Shown: positions 44,853 to 55,100 of the stretch, piece by piece
Numbering within the stretch: position 1 is the stretch's first letter
How the letters are laid out: each line of letters starts with the position of its first letter
From: Planctomycetota bacterium
GTDB lineage: Bacteria > Planctomycetota > UBA1135 > GCA-002686595
Assembly (NCBI GenBank): GCA_016220085.1
Contig: JACRIN010000038.1
Coordinates: 1-64,000, forward strand
DNA: 64,000 bases
Direction of reading: 5' to 3'
Notes under the pieces: model-generated
The model's database searches: none
Seen by the model: the letters and a program-made list of their open reading frames with translations, nothing else
What the model was told of the DNA's origin: nothing
Translations under genes and position numbers: made by a program

Positions 44853-45515
44853 ATGCGCAACTCCCGTTGGCTCCTGACTTCTTTCGCGGCGTTCGCCGTG
44901 CTCGCCGCGGCGGGCACCGCTTGGATGAAGGCCGGCGCGACAGAACCCGCCGCGTCCTCGACGGCCGCCGCGAGCGGCGTGCGCGGATTGCTCTTCGCGC
45001 AGCCGTTCGTCCTCGACCAGTCCTACTCGCACACGTGGCGCGCCGAGCAGCCGTCGGTGCGCGCGGGGTGGTTGCTGGTGCTCGACGTCGCCCCCGAGGT
45101 CGTCGTTCCGCAACAGGGTTACGAGCCCGTGCTCTTCGTCGGCGATCAGACCGCCGAGCGCATCAACCACGGTGACGGCTCCGGCCACCTCGTCGTGATC
45201 GTGCCGTCCGAGCTCGATCACGAGCGCGGCGAGCCCGCGCTCGACCTGCTCGCCGGTCCGATCTGGTTCGGCACGCCGCGCCTGCCCGAGCAGCTCGACG
45301 CCAAGGGCTTGGCCGAGGAGCTCGTCGCCGCGCGCCGCGCCGGCATCAAGCCGTTCGCGGCCGCGAAAGTCGTCGAAGCGAAGCAACGCGGCGGCGGCTT
45401 CATCGCGTTGAAGGATCGCACCGAACTCGAGCGCTACGCCGCCACGCTGGTGACGACGTGGGCGCCTGACGAGTACGACCTCGCGCAGGGCCTGCTCCAA
45501 CCGCTCCTGAAGTAG
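44853..45515 (+). CDS. Exported protein of unknown function
   Basis: 220 residues with an N-terminal TM or signal segment (WLLTSFAAFAVLAAAGTAWM). The remainder has FVLDQSYSHTWRAEQPSVRAGWLLVLDV and HLVVIVPSELDHERGEPALDLLAGPIWFGTPRLPE, with no known domain. It starts three bases after the secreted hydrolase and is presumably cotranscribed, so it may assist or be processed with it. Confidence 0.75.
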   Translation: MRNSRWLLTSFAAFAVLAAAGTAWMKAGATEPAASSTAAASGVRGLLFAQPFVLDQSYSHTWRAEQPSVRAGWLLVLDVAPEVVVPQQGYEPVLFVGDQTAERINHGDGSGHLVVIVPSELDHERGEPALDLLAGPIWFGTPRLPEQLDAKGLAEELVAARRAGIKPFAAAKVVEAKQRGGGFIALKDRTELERYAATLVTTWAPDEYDLAQGLLQPLLK

Positions 45516-45657
45516 CTCGAGCGCCCGTTTCCCGACCCGCCGCGCGTCCGGAGCCCGCTCCGCCGCGCGGCGGCGTCGTCTTCGGCGCTCGATCGGCGCG
45601 AGCCCGCGCTCGAAACCGAGGTCGAAATCCGGGTCCGGACGCTAGAACGGAGCGCCG

Positions 45658-47559
45658 ATGAAGCCCGCGCTGGTCCTCGCTCTGTTCGCCGCCGTGCTGC
45701 TCGCGGTGCTCGCGTTCTTCTTCGCTCGCGGCGACGAAGCGCCGGCGATCGCCGAGAGCGGTCCGTCCGCCGCGCAGGCGCCCGCCGCGCGGCCGCGCGT
45801 CGAGCTGGAGACCGCGCGCGCACCGCTCGCCGAGCCGCGGCGCGAGTCGCAGACGGTTCCCCCAGAGCCGAGCGCGTCCTCGGCGACGCCGACCGAGCCC
45901 TTCCGAGTCCGCGGCACGGTCTGCGACCTCGACGGACTCGCCGTCGCGCGCGTTTCGATCGCGACCGACGACGGCACGGTGCTCGCGCAAGCTTCGGCCG
46001 ACGGCGCGTTCGAGCTCGAACTCGATCGCGACGTGCTGCTGGTCGCGCGTTCGCCCGCCCACGTGACCGTGCGGGCGGCGCACGCGCGCGCGACGGCGCC
46101 CAACGCCGAGCTCCGCGTCGTGGTCGCGCCGAAGCTGGCGCTCGCGGGCCGCGTCGTCGACGAGCAAGGCGCGCCGATCGCGGGCGCGAAGCTCGCGTGT
46201 CGGCTGCCCGACCTGCTCTTCGCGCGCATTCCGTTCCCGCTCGATCATTCGAGCGCGTGGTTCGCGAGCGAGCGCGACGCCGAGAGCGACAACTCGGGCC
46301 GCTTCGCGTTCGCGAGCTTCCCCGAGATCCCCGGCGCGCTGCTCGACGTCGAAGCGAAGGGCTTTCGGCCGCTCTCGCTGCACCTCGACGAGTCGCGCTT
46401 GCGCGGCGAGCTCGTCGTCACGCTCAGTCGACCGCCCGCGGGCGCGCCCGCGCTCGAAGGCGTCGTGCGACACCACGACGGCACGCCCGCGCGCGGCGCG
46501 ACCGTGCGAGTCGACTCGTACTCGACGTCCCCCGACGACGACGGCGAGTTCCGGATCGAGCTCGCGGGCTCGCTCTCCGATCGCGCGCGGCTGGTCGCGG
46601 CGTTGCGCGGCTTCCAACCGGCGGTCGAGCCCGGCGTCGCGGCGTGGCTCGCGCTCGCGCCCGAGCAGCGCGCGCCGTTGCGGCTCGTGCTCGGGCCCGC
46701 GGCGTTGACGATCACCGGGCGCGTGCGCGACGCGAGCGGCGCCGCGGCGGCGAATTGGCACGTCGACTTGCTCGACGGCACGGAGCTGAGCACCGATCGC
46801 GTGCCCCCGGAGTTCGCGGAAGCGGTCGCGGGCGGAGAACGCGCCGTGCGCGCACGCACCGACTCGGCGGGGCGTTTCGAGCTCGGCGGGCTCGTCGAGC
46901 GCGAGTATCGCGTGCTGGTTTGGGACGAGCGCACGTTGCAGCGCTTCGAATCCGCGCCGATCGGCGCCGGCGCGCGCGACGTCGAGCTCGTCGCGCCGGC
47001 GGATGGCGTGTGGCCGAAGCTCGCGGGCACGGTGGTCGGTTTCGACGGCCGGCCGATCGCGGGCCTCGAGGTCGCGCTCGGCGTCGTGTTGTTCCAGAAC
47101 GACGTCGGATCGACTTCGCAGTCCGGCCGGAGCGCGGTGACCGACGCCGCCGGGCGCTTCTCGTTCGAGAAGGTCGCGTGGCGCAGCGCGTTCCTCTCGC
47201 TCTCGGGCGACGCGATCCTGCCGGAGCGGATCGAGCTCTCCGAGGACGTCGCGCGGGATGCGCTGACGCTGCGCGTCGGCCGTCGCGTCAACTTCCGGAT
47301 CGAGACGACGCGCCCGCCGGAGGAGCACGCCGCCAACATCGAGTTCCTCCGCGCGGACGGCGCGGCGGCGGACGTGTTCACGCTGCAGTCGTCGAGCTGG
47401 ATGAGCTCGTCCTCGATCGATCTCGCCGCCGGCCGCTCGCAGGTCCACTGCTTGGTCGAGGGGGTCTACACGCTGGTCTTCCACCGCGAGGACGGCCTGG
47501 AGTTCCTGCGCCGCGAGCTCGCGCTGAGCCCGGGCGACGTGCAGGTGATCGAGTACTGA
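45658..47559 (+). CDS. Membrane-anchored carboxypeptidase-regulatory-domain protein
   Basis: 633 residues. An N-terminal TM anchor (MKPALVLALFAAVLLAVLAF) is followed by several carboxypeptidase-regulatory-like beta-sandwiches, recognisable by G-x-V-x-D-x-x-G segments: RVRGTVCDLDGLAVARVSI, LAGRVVDEQGAPIAGAKLA, EGVVRHHDGTPARGATVRV, ITGRVRDASGAAAANWHV and GTVVGFDGRPIAGLEVAL. It resembles the exported half of the sigma-factor fusion at 52180-55410, but without the sigma part. Likely a surface binding or adhesion protein. GGAG precedes the ATG. Confidence 0.8.
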   Translation: MKPALVLALFAAVLLAVLAFFFARGDEAPAIAESGPSAAQAPAARPRVELETARAPLAEPRRESQTVPPEPSASSATPTEPFRVRGTVCDLDGLAVARVSIATDDGTVLAQASADGAFELELDRDVLLVARSPAHVTVRAAHARATAPNAELRVVVAPKLALAGRVVDEQGAPIAGAKLACRLPDLLFARIPFPLDHSSAWFASERDAESDNSGRFAFASFPEIPGALLDVEAKGFRPLSLHLDESRLRGELVVTLSRPPAGAPALEGVVRHHDGTPARGATVRVDSYSTSPDDDGEFRIELAGSLSDRARLVAALRGFQPAVEPGVAAWLALAPEQRAPLRLVLGPAALTITGRVRDASGAAAANWHVDLLDGTELSTDRVPPEFAEAVAGGERAVRARTDSAGRFELGGLVEREYRVLVWDERTLQRFESAPIGAGARDVELVAPADGVWPKLAGTVVGFDGRPIAGLEVALGVVLFQNDVGSTSQSGRSAVTDAAGRFSFEKVAWRSAFLSLSGDAILPERIELSEDVARDALTLRVGRRVNFRIETTRPPEEHAANIEFLRADGAAADVFTLQSSSWMSSSSIDLAAGRSQVHCLVEGVYTLVFHREDGLEFLRRELALSPGDVQVIEY

Positions 47560-47634
47560 CGTGAGCGACTCGATGCTCGACCGAGCAAGCACGCCACGCG
47601 TGGGCTCCGACCGCGGCGCGCCGCGGAGCGTGGG

Positions 47635-47814
47635 GGATCGGCTCGCCTGCGATCGAAGCGCCCGGTATCGGCGCGCTCGGTATCGACGCGCTTGGAGCAG
47701 AAGTGCGCGGAGTGGGAGTGCGTGCGGCGTGAGCGTATGGAGCGGGAGCGCGTGGGAAGCGAGCGCGTGCGACCGGGCCGCGTGCGACGCGAGCGCTTGG
47801 GATCGACGCGCATG
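47635..47814 (+). repeat. 15-bp tandem repeat ending in the EamA start codon, 12 units
   Basis: Twelve units of 15 bases; the last, GGATCGACGCGCATG (47800-47814), contains the EamA ATG. Most units end in NTG: TTG at 47692, then GTG, ATG (47737), GTG, GTG, GTG, TTG, ATG, all in the EamA frame. Weaker units may reach back to about 47575, just past the preceding stop. Confidence 0.85.
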
Positions 47815-48738
47815 AGCGGCGCGGCGTCGGTGGGCGAGCACGGACTGCGCGCCAAGCTCGCGGAGTTCTTCTCGTGGCGCGTGTTGCTTGCGATCTTCTT
47901 TTGGGGGATCTCGTTTCCGTTCACGAAGGCGGCGTTGGTCACGTTCCATCCCAACGGCTTGATCGCGGCGCGGATGGGGCTCGGCGTGTTCGTGCTCGCG
48001 CTCTTCGCGGCGGTGCGGCGCCAGCGGTGGCTCGTCGAAGCGCGCGATCGCAAGCGCTGCGTCGTGCTCGGCGTGATCCTCGGACTCCACCTTGCGATGC
48101 AGGCGTTCGCGATGCAGTTGACGAGCTCGATCTCGAGCGGCTGGATCATCGCGTTCAATCCGGTGGTGCTCGCGCTGGGCGGCGCGCTGTTCCTCGGCGA
48201 GCGGATCCGGCGCGTCGGTTGGCTCGGGATGTTCGTCGCGAGCGCGGGCGTCTGCGTCGTCGCGGCGGCGAACTCGTTCGACTTCGCGGGCGCGACCCGC
48301 GGCGATCTGCTGATCCTGCTGTCGTGCATCACTTGGCCTGCGTTCACGTTGCTCGCCGCGGCGCCGACGGCGTCGAGCGGCTCGCTGCGGGTCACTCTGT
48401 GCTCGATGGCGGTCGCGGGCGTGCTCTGCACCGCCGCGGCGCTCCAAAGCGGCTTCACCGTCGCTCCGTTCACGAGCTCGAGCGCGTGCGCGACGCTCTT
48501 CCTCGGCGTGCTCTGCAACGGCGTGTCGTTCGTGCTCTGGATGCAGGCACTCGACCTCGAAGGCGCGGCGAAGATCTCGGCGATGCTCTACTTCCAGCCG
48601 TTCGTGACGATGTTCTGGGCGGCGGGTTTCGACGGCGAGCCGATCACCGGTTTCGCGCTGGTCGGCGGGCCGACGGTGATCGTCGGCGTGTGGCTCCTGA
48701 GATTGGGCTCGCCGAAGCACGCGCGGCCGGCGCGCTGA
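47812..48738 (+). CDS. EamA/DMT-family membrane transporter
   Basis: 308 residues with ten predicted TM helices and two EamA modules. The first begins RVLLAIFFWGISFPFTKAAL and includes LTSSISSGWIIAFNPVVLALGGALFLGERI, the characteristic glutamate region. The second includes LFLGVLCNGVSFVLWMQALDLEGAAKISAMLYFQPFVTMFWA. Family members export metabolites such as amino acids. The ATG 47812 is the last codon of a 15-bp repeat array; in-frame upstream starts in the array would add Arg-rich 5-residue repeats, and there is no clear ribosome site at 47812. Confidence 0.9.
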   Translation: MSGAASVGEHGLRAKLAEFFSWRVLLAIFFWGISFPFTKAALVTFHPNGLIAARMGLGVFVLALFAAVRRQRWLVEARDRKRCVVLGVILGLHLAMQAFAMQLTSSISSGWIIAFNPVVLALGGALFLGERIRRVGWLGMFVASAGVCVVAAANSFDFAGATRGDLLILLSCITWPAFTLLAAAPTASSGSLRVTLCSMAVAGVLCTAAALQSGFTVAPFTSSSACATLFLGVLCNGVSFVLWMQALDLEGAAKISAMLYFQPFVTMFWAAGFDGEPITGFALVGGPTVIVGVWLLRLGSPKHARPAR

Positions 48739-48895
48739 CCTACGGTGTCGCACCACTTCTTCCAGGCTCCGTTCGACGCAACCGAGCGCACCGACGTGGC
48801 CGGCGAAGTCCGGAGGCGAACGCGCGGCACCGTACGTCGGGTTCCCGACCCTCCGCGCGTCGATCGCTTCGCGCGTTCCGATCCAACCCCACGAG

Positions 48896-49480
48896 ATGCC
48901 CATGCTGAGCTTCCTCCTCGCGACCGCCGCGCTCTGCTCCGTCGACGGAGCGAGCGCCGGAACGTTGATCGTCCTCAACAAGACCGACGCGACCGCGTCA
49001 TTCCTCGATGCGCGCGACGGGACGACGCTCGCGGTCGTCGGCACCGGCATTGGACCGCATGAGTGCGCCGTCGCGCCGGGGGAGAAGCTCGCGGTCGTCT
49101 GCGACTACGGCGCGCAGAAGCCGGGCAACACGCTGACGTTGCTCGAGCTCGAGAACCGCGTCGCAATCGACAAGATCGACCTCGGCGAGTACCGCCGGCC
49201 GCACGGGATCGCGTTCGCGAGCGCCGAGCGCTTGTACGTGACCTGCGAGCAGAACCAGGCGCTGGTCGAAGTCGACCTCGCGACGCGCAAGGTCGTGCGC
49301 GCGATCGCGACCGAGCAGCAGCTCTCGCACATGGTCGCGCTTTCGCCCGACGGCTCGCGCGCGTGGGTAGCGAATACCAATGCGGACGTGATCACGGTGC
49401 TCGATCTCGACGAGTCCGCGATCGCGACGCGTTTTCGCGCCGGTCGGGAGCCCGACGGGCTCGGATGGAGCTCTCGCTAG
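48896..49480 (+). CDS. YVTN-type beta-propeller protein, short
   Basis: 194 residues with a signal peptide (MLSFLLATAALCSVDGASA) and about four propeller blades: VLNKTDATASFLDARDGTTLAVV, RRPHGIAFASAERLYVTCEQNQALVEVDL, LSHMVALSPDGSRAWVANTNADVITVLDL. It ends AGREPDGLGWSSR, where longer homologues go on to more blades. It is therefore either a half-length form that dimerises or a truncated gene. A second ATG at 48902 is equally possible. Confidence 0.75.
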   Translation: MPMLSFLLATAALCSVDGASAGTLIVLNKTDATASFLDARDGTTLAVVGTGIGPHECAVAPGEKLAVVCDYGAQKPGNTLTLLELENRVAIDKIDLGEYRRPHGIAFASAERLYVTCEQNQALVEVDLATRKVVRAIATEQQLSHMVALSPDGSRAWVANTNADVITVLDLDESAIATRFRAGREPDGLGWSSR

Positions 49481-49504
49481 TCGCCGGCGCGAGCCGCGGC
49501 GCGG

Positions 49505-50758
49505 CTATTCCGCGGCCAGGCGCCGAACCATCTCGTCGACCAGCGCCGCGGCGACCTCGCGCGGCGTCTGCTTCGCCTCGGCGAGCTCCGCTGCGTCGAT
49601 CCAGAGGGTGCCGAGCTCCGTGAGCCGCTTCGCCGCTTGCAACAGCACCGTGCGACCGGCCCCGGCCTTCTCTCCGTTCGACTCCGACCTCTTCTTGGCG
49701 GCGTGGTGCGGTTCTTCGAACGGCTCGACCGCGACGACGAAGCGGATGCCGCGCGCGGCGCAGAGCGATGCGAGGTCGCGCGTCGATTGGAACCAGATGC
49801 CGGCGCTGGTCGCGATTCGTTGCGTGGGCGTGGTCGGCGGCGTCGGGCCGCGGAGGACGAGCTCGCGCTGCGCGGCCTCCGAGCGGCGTTGGTAGCTGGT
49901 CAGCACCAGATCGCGCTCGAGCGCCAGGTGCTCGATGCGATCGATCGCGTCGCCGGCCCAGAGCGAGCAGTGGATCCAACCCGCCTTCGCGCGCGCGGCG
50001 ACCGCCGCGATCTCGCGCTGGTTGCTCCACGCGGTCACCAAGAGGTCGAGCGACGCGCGATCGGTCGCGCCGCCGAACACCAACGGTTGCCACTGCGCGC
50101 GCGCCGGATACGCCGGGTGCATGTCGGCGAGTGCGTTGGCGCTGCCGATCAGCAGCTCGTTGCGGCCCGAGACGTCGATCACGAGCTCCGGCACCGCGCC
50201 GAGCGAAGTCAGGTAGAGGACGAGCTCGAGCTGCTGCGGCTCCTTCACGTACGGGTCCGCGAAGCTCCAGAACGCGACCTTGCGACCTTGCCAGCCGGGC
50301 AGCGTCGGCAGCGCTTCGATCAGCCGCTCGCGCGCCGCGCCGGCGAAGACCTGCGCGCCGACGCCGCCGACGATCACGACGTCGAGCTCCGTGCGCGCCG
50401 CGTCGCGCATCGCCGCGACCGCTCGCTCCAGCGTGCGCACGTGCGCGCGCGAGAGGATCGCGACGTACGGATGGGGCAGGAGCTCGGTGTCCGCGCCCGG
50501 CGCCGCGCCCTTGGTGGACGGCCGCGCGAACTCGATCTTCACATTCTCCTCGGCGAGCTTCGCGACGCGCTCGGTCGCGCGCGCGTCGAGGTACGGGCGG
50601 CCGGTGACGATGCGCTGCGCGCGGTGGCCGAGTTCGACCGCGAGCGCGAGCAAGAGCAGCGCGAGCGGCCAGAACAGCCAGCGCTCGAAGACGCGCCGGC
50701 CGGCGCCCGTCGGCGCGCCCGTCGTCGAAGTCGCCGTCGAAGTCGTCGGGAGGCTCAT
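49505..50758 (-). CDS. SGNH-like membrane protein lacking the catalytic serine
   Basis: 417 residues with a TM anchor at 29-42 (FWPLALLLLALAVEL). It parallels the upstream SGNH protein: block I is VVIVGGVGAQVFAG, where Val133 replaces the nucleophilic Ser of GGS; block III is VIDVSGRNELLIG; the C-terminal D-x-x-H is absent. It is therefore probably a non-catalytic paralogue, perhaps a partner of the upstream protein. The start overlaps the upstream gene stop by four bases (ATGA). Confidence 0.78.
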   Translation of the reverse strand: MSLPTTSTATSTTGAPTGAGRRVFERWLFWPLALLLLALAVELGHRAQRIVTGRPYLDARATERVAKLAEENVKIEFARPSTKGAAPGADTELLPHPYVAILSRAHVRTLERAVAAMRDAARTELDVVIVGGVGAQVFAGAARERLIEALPTLPGWQGRKVAFWSFADPYVKEPQQLELVLYLTSLGAVPELVIDVSGRNELLIGSANALADMHPAYPARAQWQPLVFGGATDRASLDLLVTAWSNQREIAAVAARAKAGWIHCSLWAGDAIDRIEHLALERDLVLTSYQRRSEAAQRELVLRGPTPPTTPTQRIATSAGIWFQSTRDLASLCAARGIRFVVAVEPFEEPHHAAKKRSESNGEKAGAGRTVLLQAAKRLTELGTLWIDAAELAEAKQTPREVAAALVDEMVRRLAAE

Positions 50759-52083
50759 CGCCGGTTCAACGCCTCCACGAGCTGGGCGCCGAACGCTTCG
50801 GCGAGCAGCTCGTTGCCCTGCTCGTTGAGGTGGCAGTTGTCGTAGTAGAGCGGCTCGGTGACGCGCTCGAAGATGCGGCTCGCGTCGAAGAACGTCTCGC
50901 CGTCGGCGGCGAGCGTCGCGCCCGCTTCGCGCAGCCGCGGATAGCCCGCTTGCACGCCCGCGAGCCAATCGGCGTCGATCGCGCCGTCGCGTTCCTCGTC
51001 GGCGTGGATCGGTTTCGCGCCCGGATCGTGCAGCGTCGGCTGCAGCACGTGGAAGTAGAGGATGTTCCGCGCTTCGCAGAGCGCGCGCATGTTGCGCGAG
51101 GCCTCGGCCCAGATCGCGACCGAGGCTCCGATCGGATCCTCGAAGTCCCGCGGCAGCGCCGGTCCGCTCAGCGCGCGACGCGCTTGGCCGGAGCGCAGCG
51201 CATCGGTGTAGCGCTCGAAGTGCGCGAGGCAGCGCGCGCGCAGCGAGTTCGCGCGACGCACCGCGAGCGTGCCGGCGAGCGCGCTCCGCTCGACGCCGCG
51301 GTCGAGCGCCCACGCCGCGAACTCGTCGAGTGCGGTCTGGTCGTCGCGGATCGCGGCGGCGAGCGCGATCGTCTGCGGCCGATCGGCGCCGCGCGCGAGC
51401 AGTTGGGCCCAGTGCGGAACCGACGGGAACGAAGGATGCGAGCCCAAGCTCGCGTTCTGTTTGCCGAGCGCGACCTCGTTGAAGCCGTCGAGGTTGAGCA
51501 CGACATCGGGCGCGACGCCGAGCGCGAAGAGGTACGCGAGGAACGCCTGCAGTTGGGGTTGCCGGAAGCCACCGCGGCCGAACGAGAGCCAGTGGATCTG
51601 CACGCCGCGGAAGCGCGGGAGCTCGCGGAGCCGCTTCTCGAGCCGCGGAACGCCCTCGTCGCCAAAGATCTGCGCGACCGAGCCGCCGAAGATCGCGACG
51701 CGGAAACTTCGCTGGCCCGGCGCGTCCTTGGACACACGGATCTGGTCCTCGAGCAACTGCAGGCCGCCGACGATGTCGTAGCCGAGGTAGGGTTGGACGA
51801 CGCGCTCGGCGCGCTCGGACTCCGCCGGGTTCCACGGCAGGTCGCTGTTCGGACGCGGCACGAAATCGCGGTTCTGGTCGCGCAAGCGGGTCAACGTCGC
51901 GCGCGCGTCCTCCGCCGAATAGCCCGCGCCGCTCGCCGCGAGCACGCCGCGCAGCCCGAACTCGCCGAGCAATACGGCGAACGGCCAGATCACGAGTTGC
52001 AGAGCCAGGATCTTGGGCCAGCGTCGACGCCGCTTCGGGGAAGTGCCGGCGGCGTGATCGGAAGCAGGAGCGGGTTCGACCAC
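50755..52083 (-). CDS. SGNH-fold membrane hydrolase
   Basis: 442 residues with one N-terminal TM helix (ILALQLVIWPFAVLLGEFGL). SGNH blocks: AIFGGSVAQIFG with Ser135, VLNLDGFNEVALG as the Gly/Asn block, and YYDNCHLNEQG with Asp415 and His418. This catalytic set fits an acyl transferase or esterase of the AlgX/exported-SGNH type, facing the periplasm. GTG 52083 is taken as the start; a TTG at 52122 would add 13 residues but has no ribosome site. The next gene is coupled by ATGA. Confidence 0.83.
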   Translation of the reverse strand: MVEPAPASDHAAGTSPKRRRRWPKILALQLVIWPFAVLLGEFGLRGVLAASGAGYSAEDARATLTRLRDQNRDFVPRPNSDLPWNPAESERAERVVQPYLGYDIVGGLQLLEDQIRVSKDAPGQRSFRVAIFGGSVAQIFGDEGVPRLEKRLRELPRFRGVQIHWLSFGRGGFRQPQLQAFLAYLFALGVAPDVVLNLDGFNEVALGKQNASLGSHPSFPSVPHWAQLLARGADRPQTIALAAAIRDDQTALDEFAAWALDRGVERSALAGTLAVRRANSLRARCLAHFERYTDALRSGQARRALSGPALPRDFEDPIGASVAIWAEASRNMRALCEARNILYFHVLQPTLHDPGAKPIHADEERDGAIDADWLAGVQAGYPRLREAGATLAADGETFFDASRIFERVTEPLYYDNCHLNEQGNELLAEAFGAQLVEALNRR

Positions 52084-52179
52084 GGGCCCGCGATTGTCCT
52101 TCGCGACCGCGCGACCGCGCAAGGGTCGAGCGGTCGCGAAACGACCGACCCGCGGGTTCCTCGCGCGGCGAACCGGGCG

Positions 52180-55100
52180 TCAGCGCGCGAGCGGCGCGGC
52201 TTCGGCGGTCACGGCGATGACGCGCGCGCCGTCGGCGGCGTGCAGCGGGAGCGCGAGGGTCAAGACCTCGCCATCGAGCTCGAGCTCGAGCACCGCGTCC
52301 GCCGCCGGGATCGGCAACGCATCGAGCGGCGCGGCGGACGGGAAGAACTCGCGACCGAACGGCGCGCCCCAGTTGGGCCGCAGCTCTTGCAACCAACCGT
52401 TGTCGACCGCTCCGTCCTCGCCGTCCTGGACGTAGAGCGCCAGCCGGTTGGAATCGGAGCGCAGGCGGCCGTCCTCGAGCGTGCCGGAGAGCGCGAGCTG
52501 CACCTGACCCGCGGCGTCGCGGACCGTCACGCGCAAGCGCCCGTTCCAATCCGGCGCGTTCTCGTCGGGCGCGCCCAGGCGCAGCCGCGACGTCTCGTCG
52601 GCGCTTGCGACGACCGTGAGCGCGAGCCAGCGACGAACGAGCTCCGTGTCGTGCCCGTCGAGCACGAGCGTCTGCGGTCCGACGTCGCCGCGCGAGAGAT
52701 CGAGTTCGAACACGGTCGCGTCGCGCACGAGCGGCGTGCTGACGTGGATGCGCAGCTCGCTCGCGGGCAAGCCGACGAGTCGCGCCTCGCCGCGCGGCCC
52801 GACCTGCACCGCGCTACGGCGTTCGCCCGCGTGGAGCGCGACCGCGAGCGGTCGCTCGTCGGCATCGGCGAGCGCGAGCGTCGCGTACGGCACCGGACGG
52901 CCGCGGACGTCGACGACGTGCACGTCGATGGAGCGTTCGGGCAGAAGCTCGACGTCGAGCACGCGCAGGCCGGGCTCGAGATCGGGGAGCAGTCGCTCCC
53001 ACGGTGCGAAACCCGTCGCGCGGACGTGGACGAGCCATTCGCCCTCGGCGCCGAGCGCGAGTTCGAAACGATCGTCGCCCTCCGCGCCGCGCACGGTGAC
53101 GCGGCTCGTGCGCTCGGCGGTGTCGCTGGGCAACGCGCTGACGACGAAGCCCGAGAAGAGCGCGGCGCTGCCGCGGGCGTGGACGCGGCCCGCGAGCGTG
53201 ACGCCGCTCGCGCGATCGGAGCGCAGGCGCACGTCGACGTGCGTCGCGGTGCGCGAGACTGACTCCGCGTGCGCGGGCGCGGCGCGGTCGGTCGCGCGGA
53301 TCTCGAGCTCGATGTCGACGCGCGCGAGCTCGGGGAACCGGAACTCGCCGTCGGAGTTCGCGCGGGTGCGCGCGAGCTCGAAGAGCTCGTTTTGGTGCCC
53401 GATGCTGAAGCGCTCGAGTTCCTCGCTCGCCGGCGAAGCGCGCGCGATCACGACGCAGTGCGCGAACGGCGCGCCGAGGTCGTCGCGGACGTTGCCCCGG
53501 AGCTCGCGCCCCGCGTCGAGCACCAGCGTGCGCGCCGCGTCGCCGCGCACGACGTCGAACGGACCCGCGAGCACGGTCGCGTGACCGACCGCTTCGACCC
53601 GCAGCCACGCGGCGGTTCCGGAGCTCGCGCCGTCGAGCACCAAACGACCCTCCGCGTCGGCTCGCGCGGTCTCGCGGGCGCGCGCGGCGCCGCGCTCGGA
53701 GTTCGCCGAGCGCCGCACGAGCGCGAGTGCGTCGCCGAGCGGCTTTCCGTCGGCGTCGACGATCAGGAACGCGAGCGGCGCGGCCTCCTCCAGGCGCACC
53801 GAGACGCCGTCGAGCGGCGCTTGCACGTTGCGCGTGAAGGTCGCGAGCCCGTGCTTCGAGACGGCGAGCTGGTAGCGACCGCGCGGCACGCGCGCGAACT
53901 CGAAGCGGCCGTCGTACTCGCTGGTCGCCTCGAACTCGTCGCGCGCGCGGAACCACGTCTGCTCTAGCGCGCTCGAACGGAAGTCGGCGTCGCCGCGGAC
54001 GCGCGCGAGCGTCAGGCTCGCACCCGCGACCGCGTTGCCGTCGGAGTCGAGCACTTCGCCGTGCACGGGCGCGGGCTCGTCGAGCACGACTTCGAGGCCG
54101 CCGAGCCTGCGCGCGCGGGACAGATCCGCGATCCAAACGTCGGCGGCGATGCGTTCCGGGCTCTCGACCTGCAACGCGAAGCGCCGCGGGAGATGATCGA
54201 AGCGAAACGTCCCCGCGAGGTCGGCGGTCGCGCGCGCGAGCGGCGGCTCGGTGCGCAACGGCAAGTCCTCGTCGTCGAGTGCGAGCACGCTGACGCTCGC
54301 GCCGGCGAGCGACTGGCCGAAGCGATCGATCGCGCGGCCCTCGACCTCGGTCGAACCCTCGACGGCGATCGTCCACGGCCCGGCGAGCTCCGCGCGCGCC
54401 TCGGGCGCGAGTCGCGCGAGCGTCGCGAGCGTGCCGTCGGTCGCGTCGATCGCGAGCGCGAGCGCGCGGTCCGCCGGCCACGGAACCGACGCGACGCCGT
54501 CGTCGTCGGTCGAGCGCTCGAACTCGCGCCCGTCGATCGCGGTGAACACGAAACGCGCGCCGGCGAGCGGCGAGCCGTCGTCGCGCCGCACGACGCGCAC
54601 CGCGACCGGCGCGTGCGCCGGCCCGTCGTTCTCGGCGCGCGCGGTCGCGGTCGCGGCGCTCGGCGCGCCCGCGGTGCTCGCGACCTCGACGCTCGGAGCG
54701 GGACCGGCCGGCAGCGCGGCGACGGGATCGGGGCGCGTCGGCGCTCGGTCGAGCGCGAGCCACAGGAGCACCGCGCAACCGACCACCGCGATCACGCCGG
54801 TCGCCCAGCGCACGGCGCTCGCGCCGCTCTCGGCGACCGCCAACGTCGCGCCGCGGTCGGGCAGCGTCCAAAGGAAGAGGCTCGACGCCCAACGCGGCGT
54901 GTCGTTGCCGTACTCGCGATCGAGGCGCGCGCGCAGGAGCGCCATCGCGCGCTTGACGCGGGTTCGCGCCGTTTCGACCGGCACGCCGAGGCGCGCGGCC
55001 ATCTCGCGCGGCTCGAGGTCCTCGTAGAACCGCAGCAAGATCGCCGAGCGGTAGGGCTCGTCCATCTCCTCGACCGCGCGCACGACGTGGGCGCGCACGC

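Noticed and set aside
47635-47814. Repeat arrays as CRISPR
   Set aside because: Units are contiguous and degenerate with no unique spacers between conserved repeats, and there are no cas genes. The same holds for all arrays in the window.
47561-47815. 84-codon ORF filling the gap between the carboxypeptidase-domain gene and EamA, ending in ATGA with the EamA start
   Set aside because: The neat overlap is tempting, but the translation is almost all 15-bp repeat and another frame through it is equally open. I treat it as a repeat array, not a gene.
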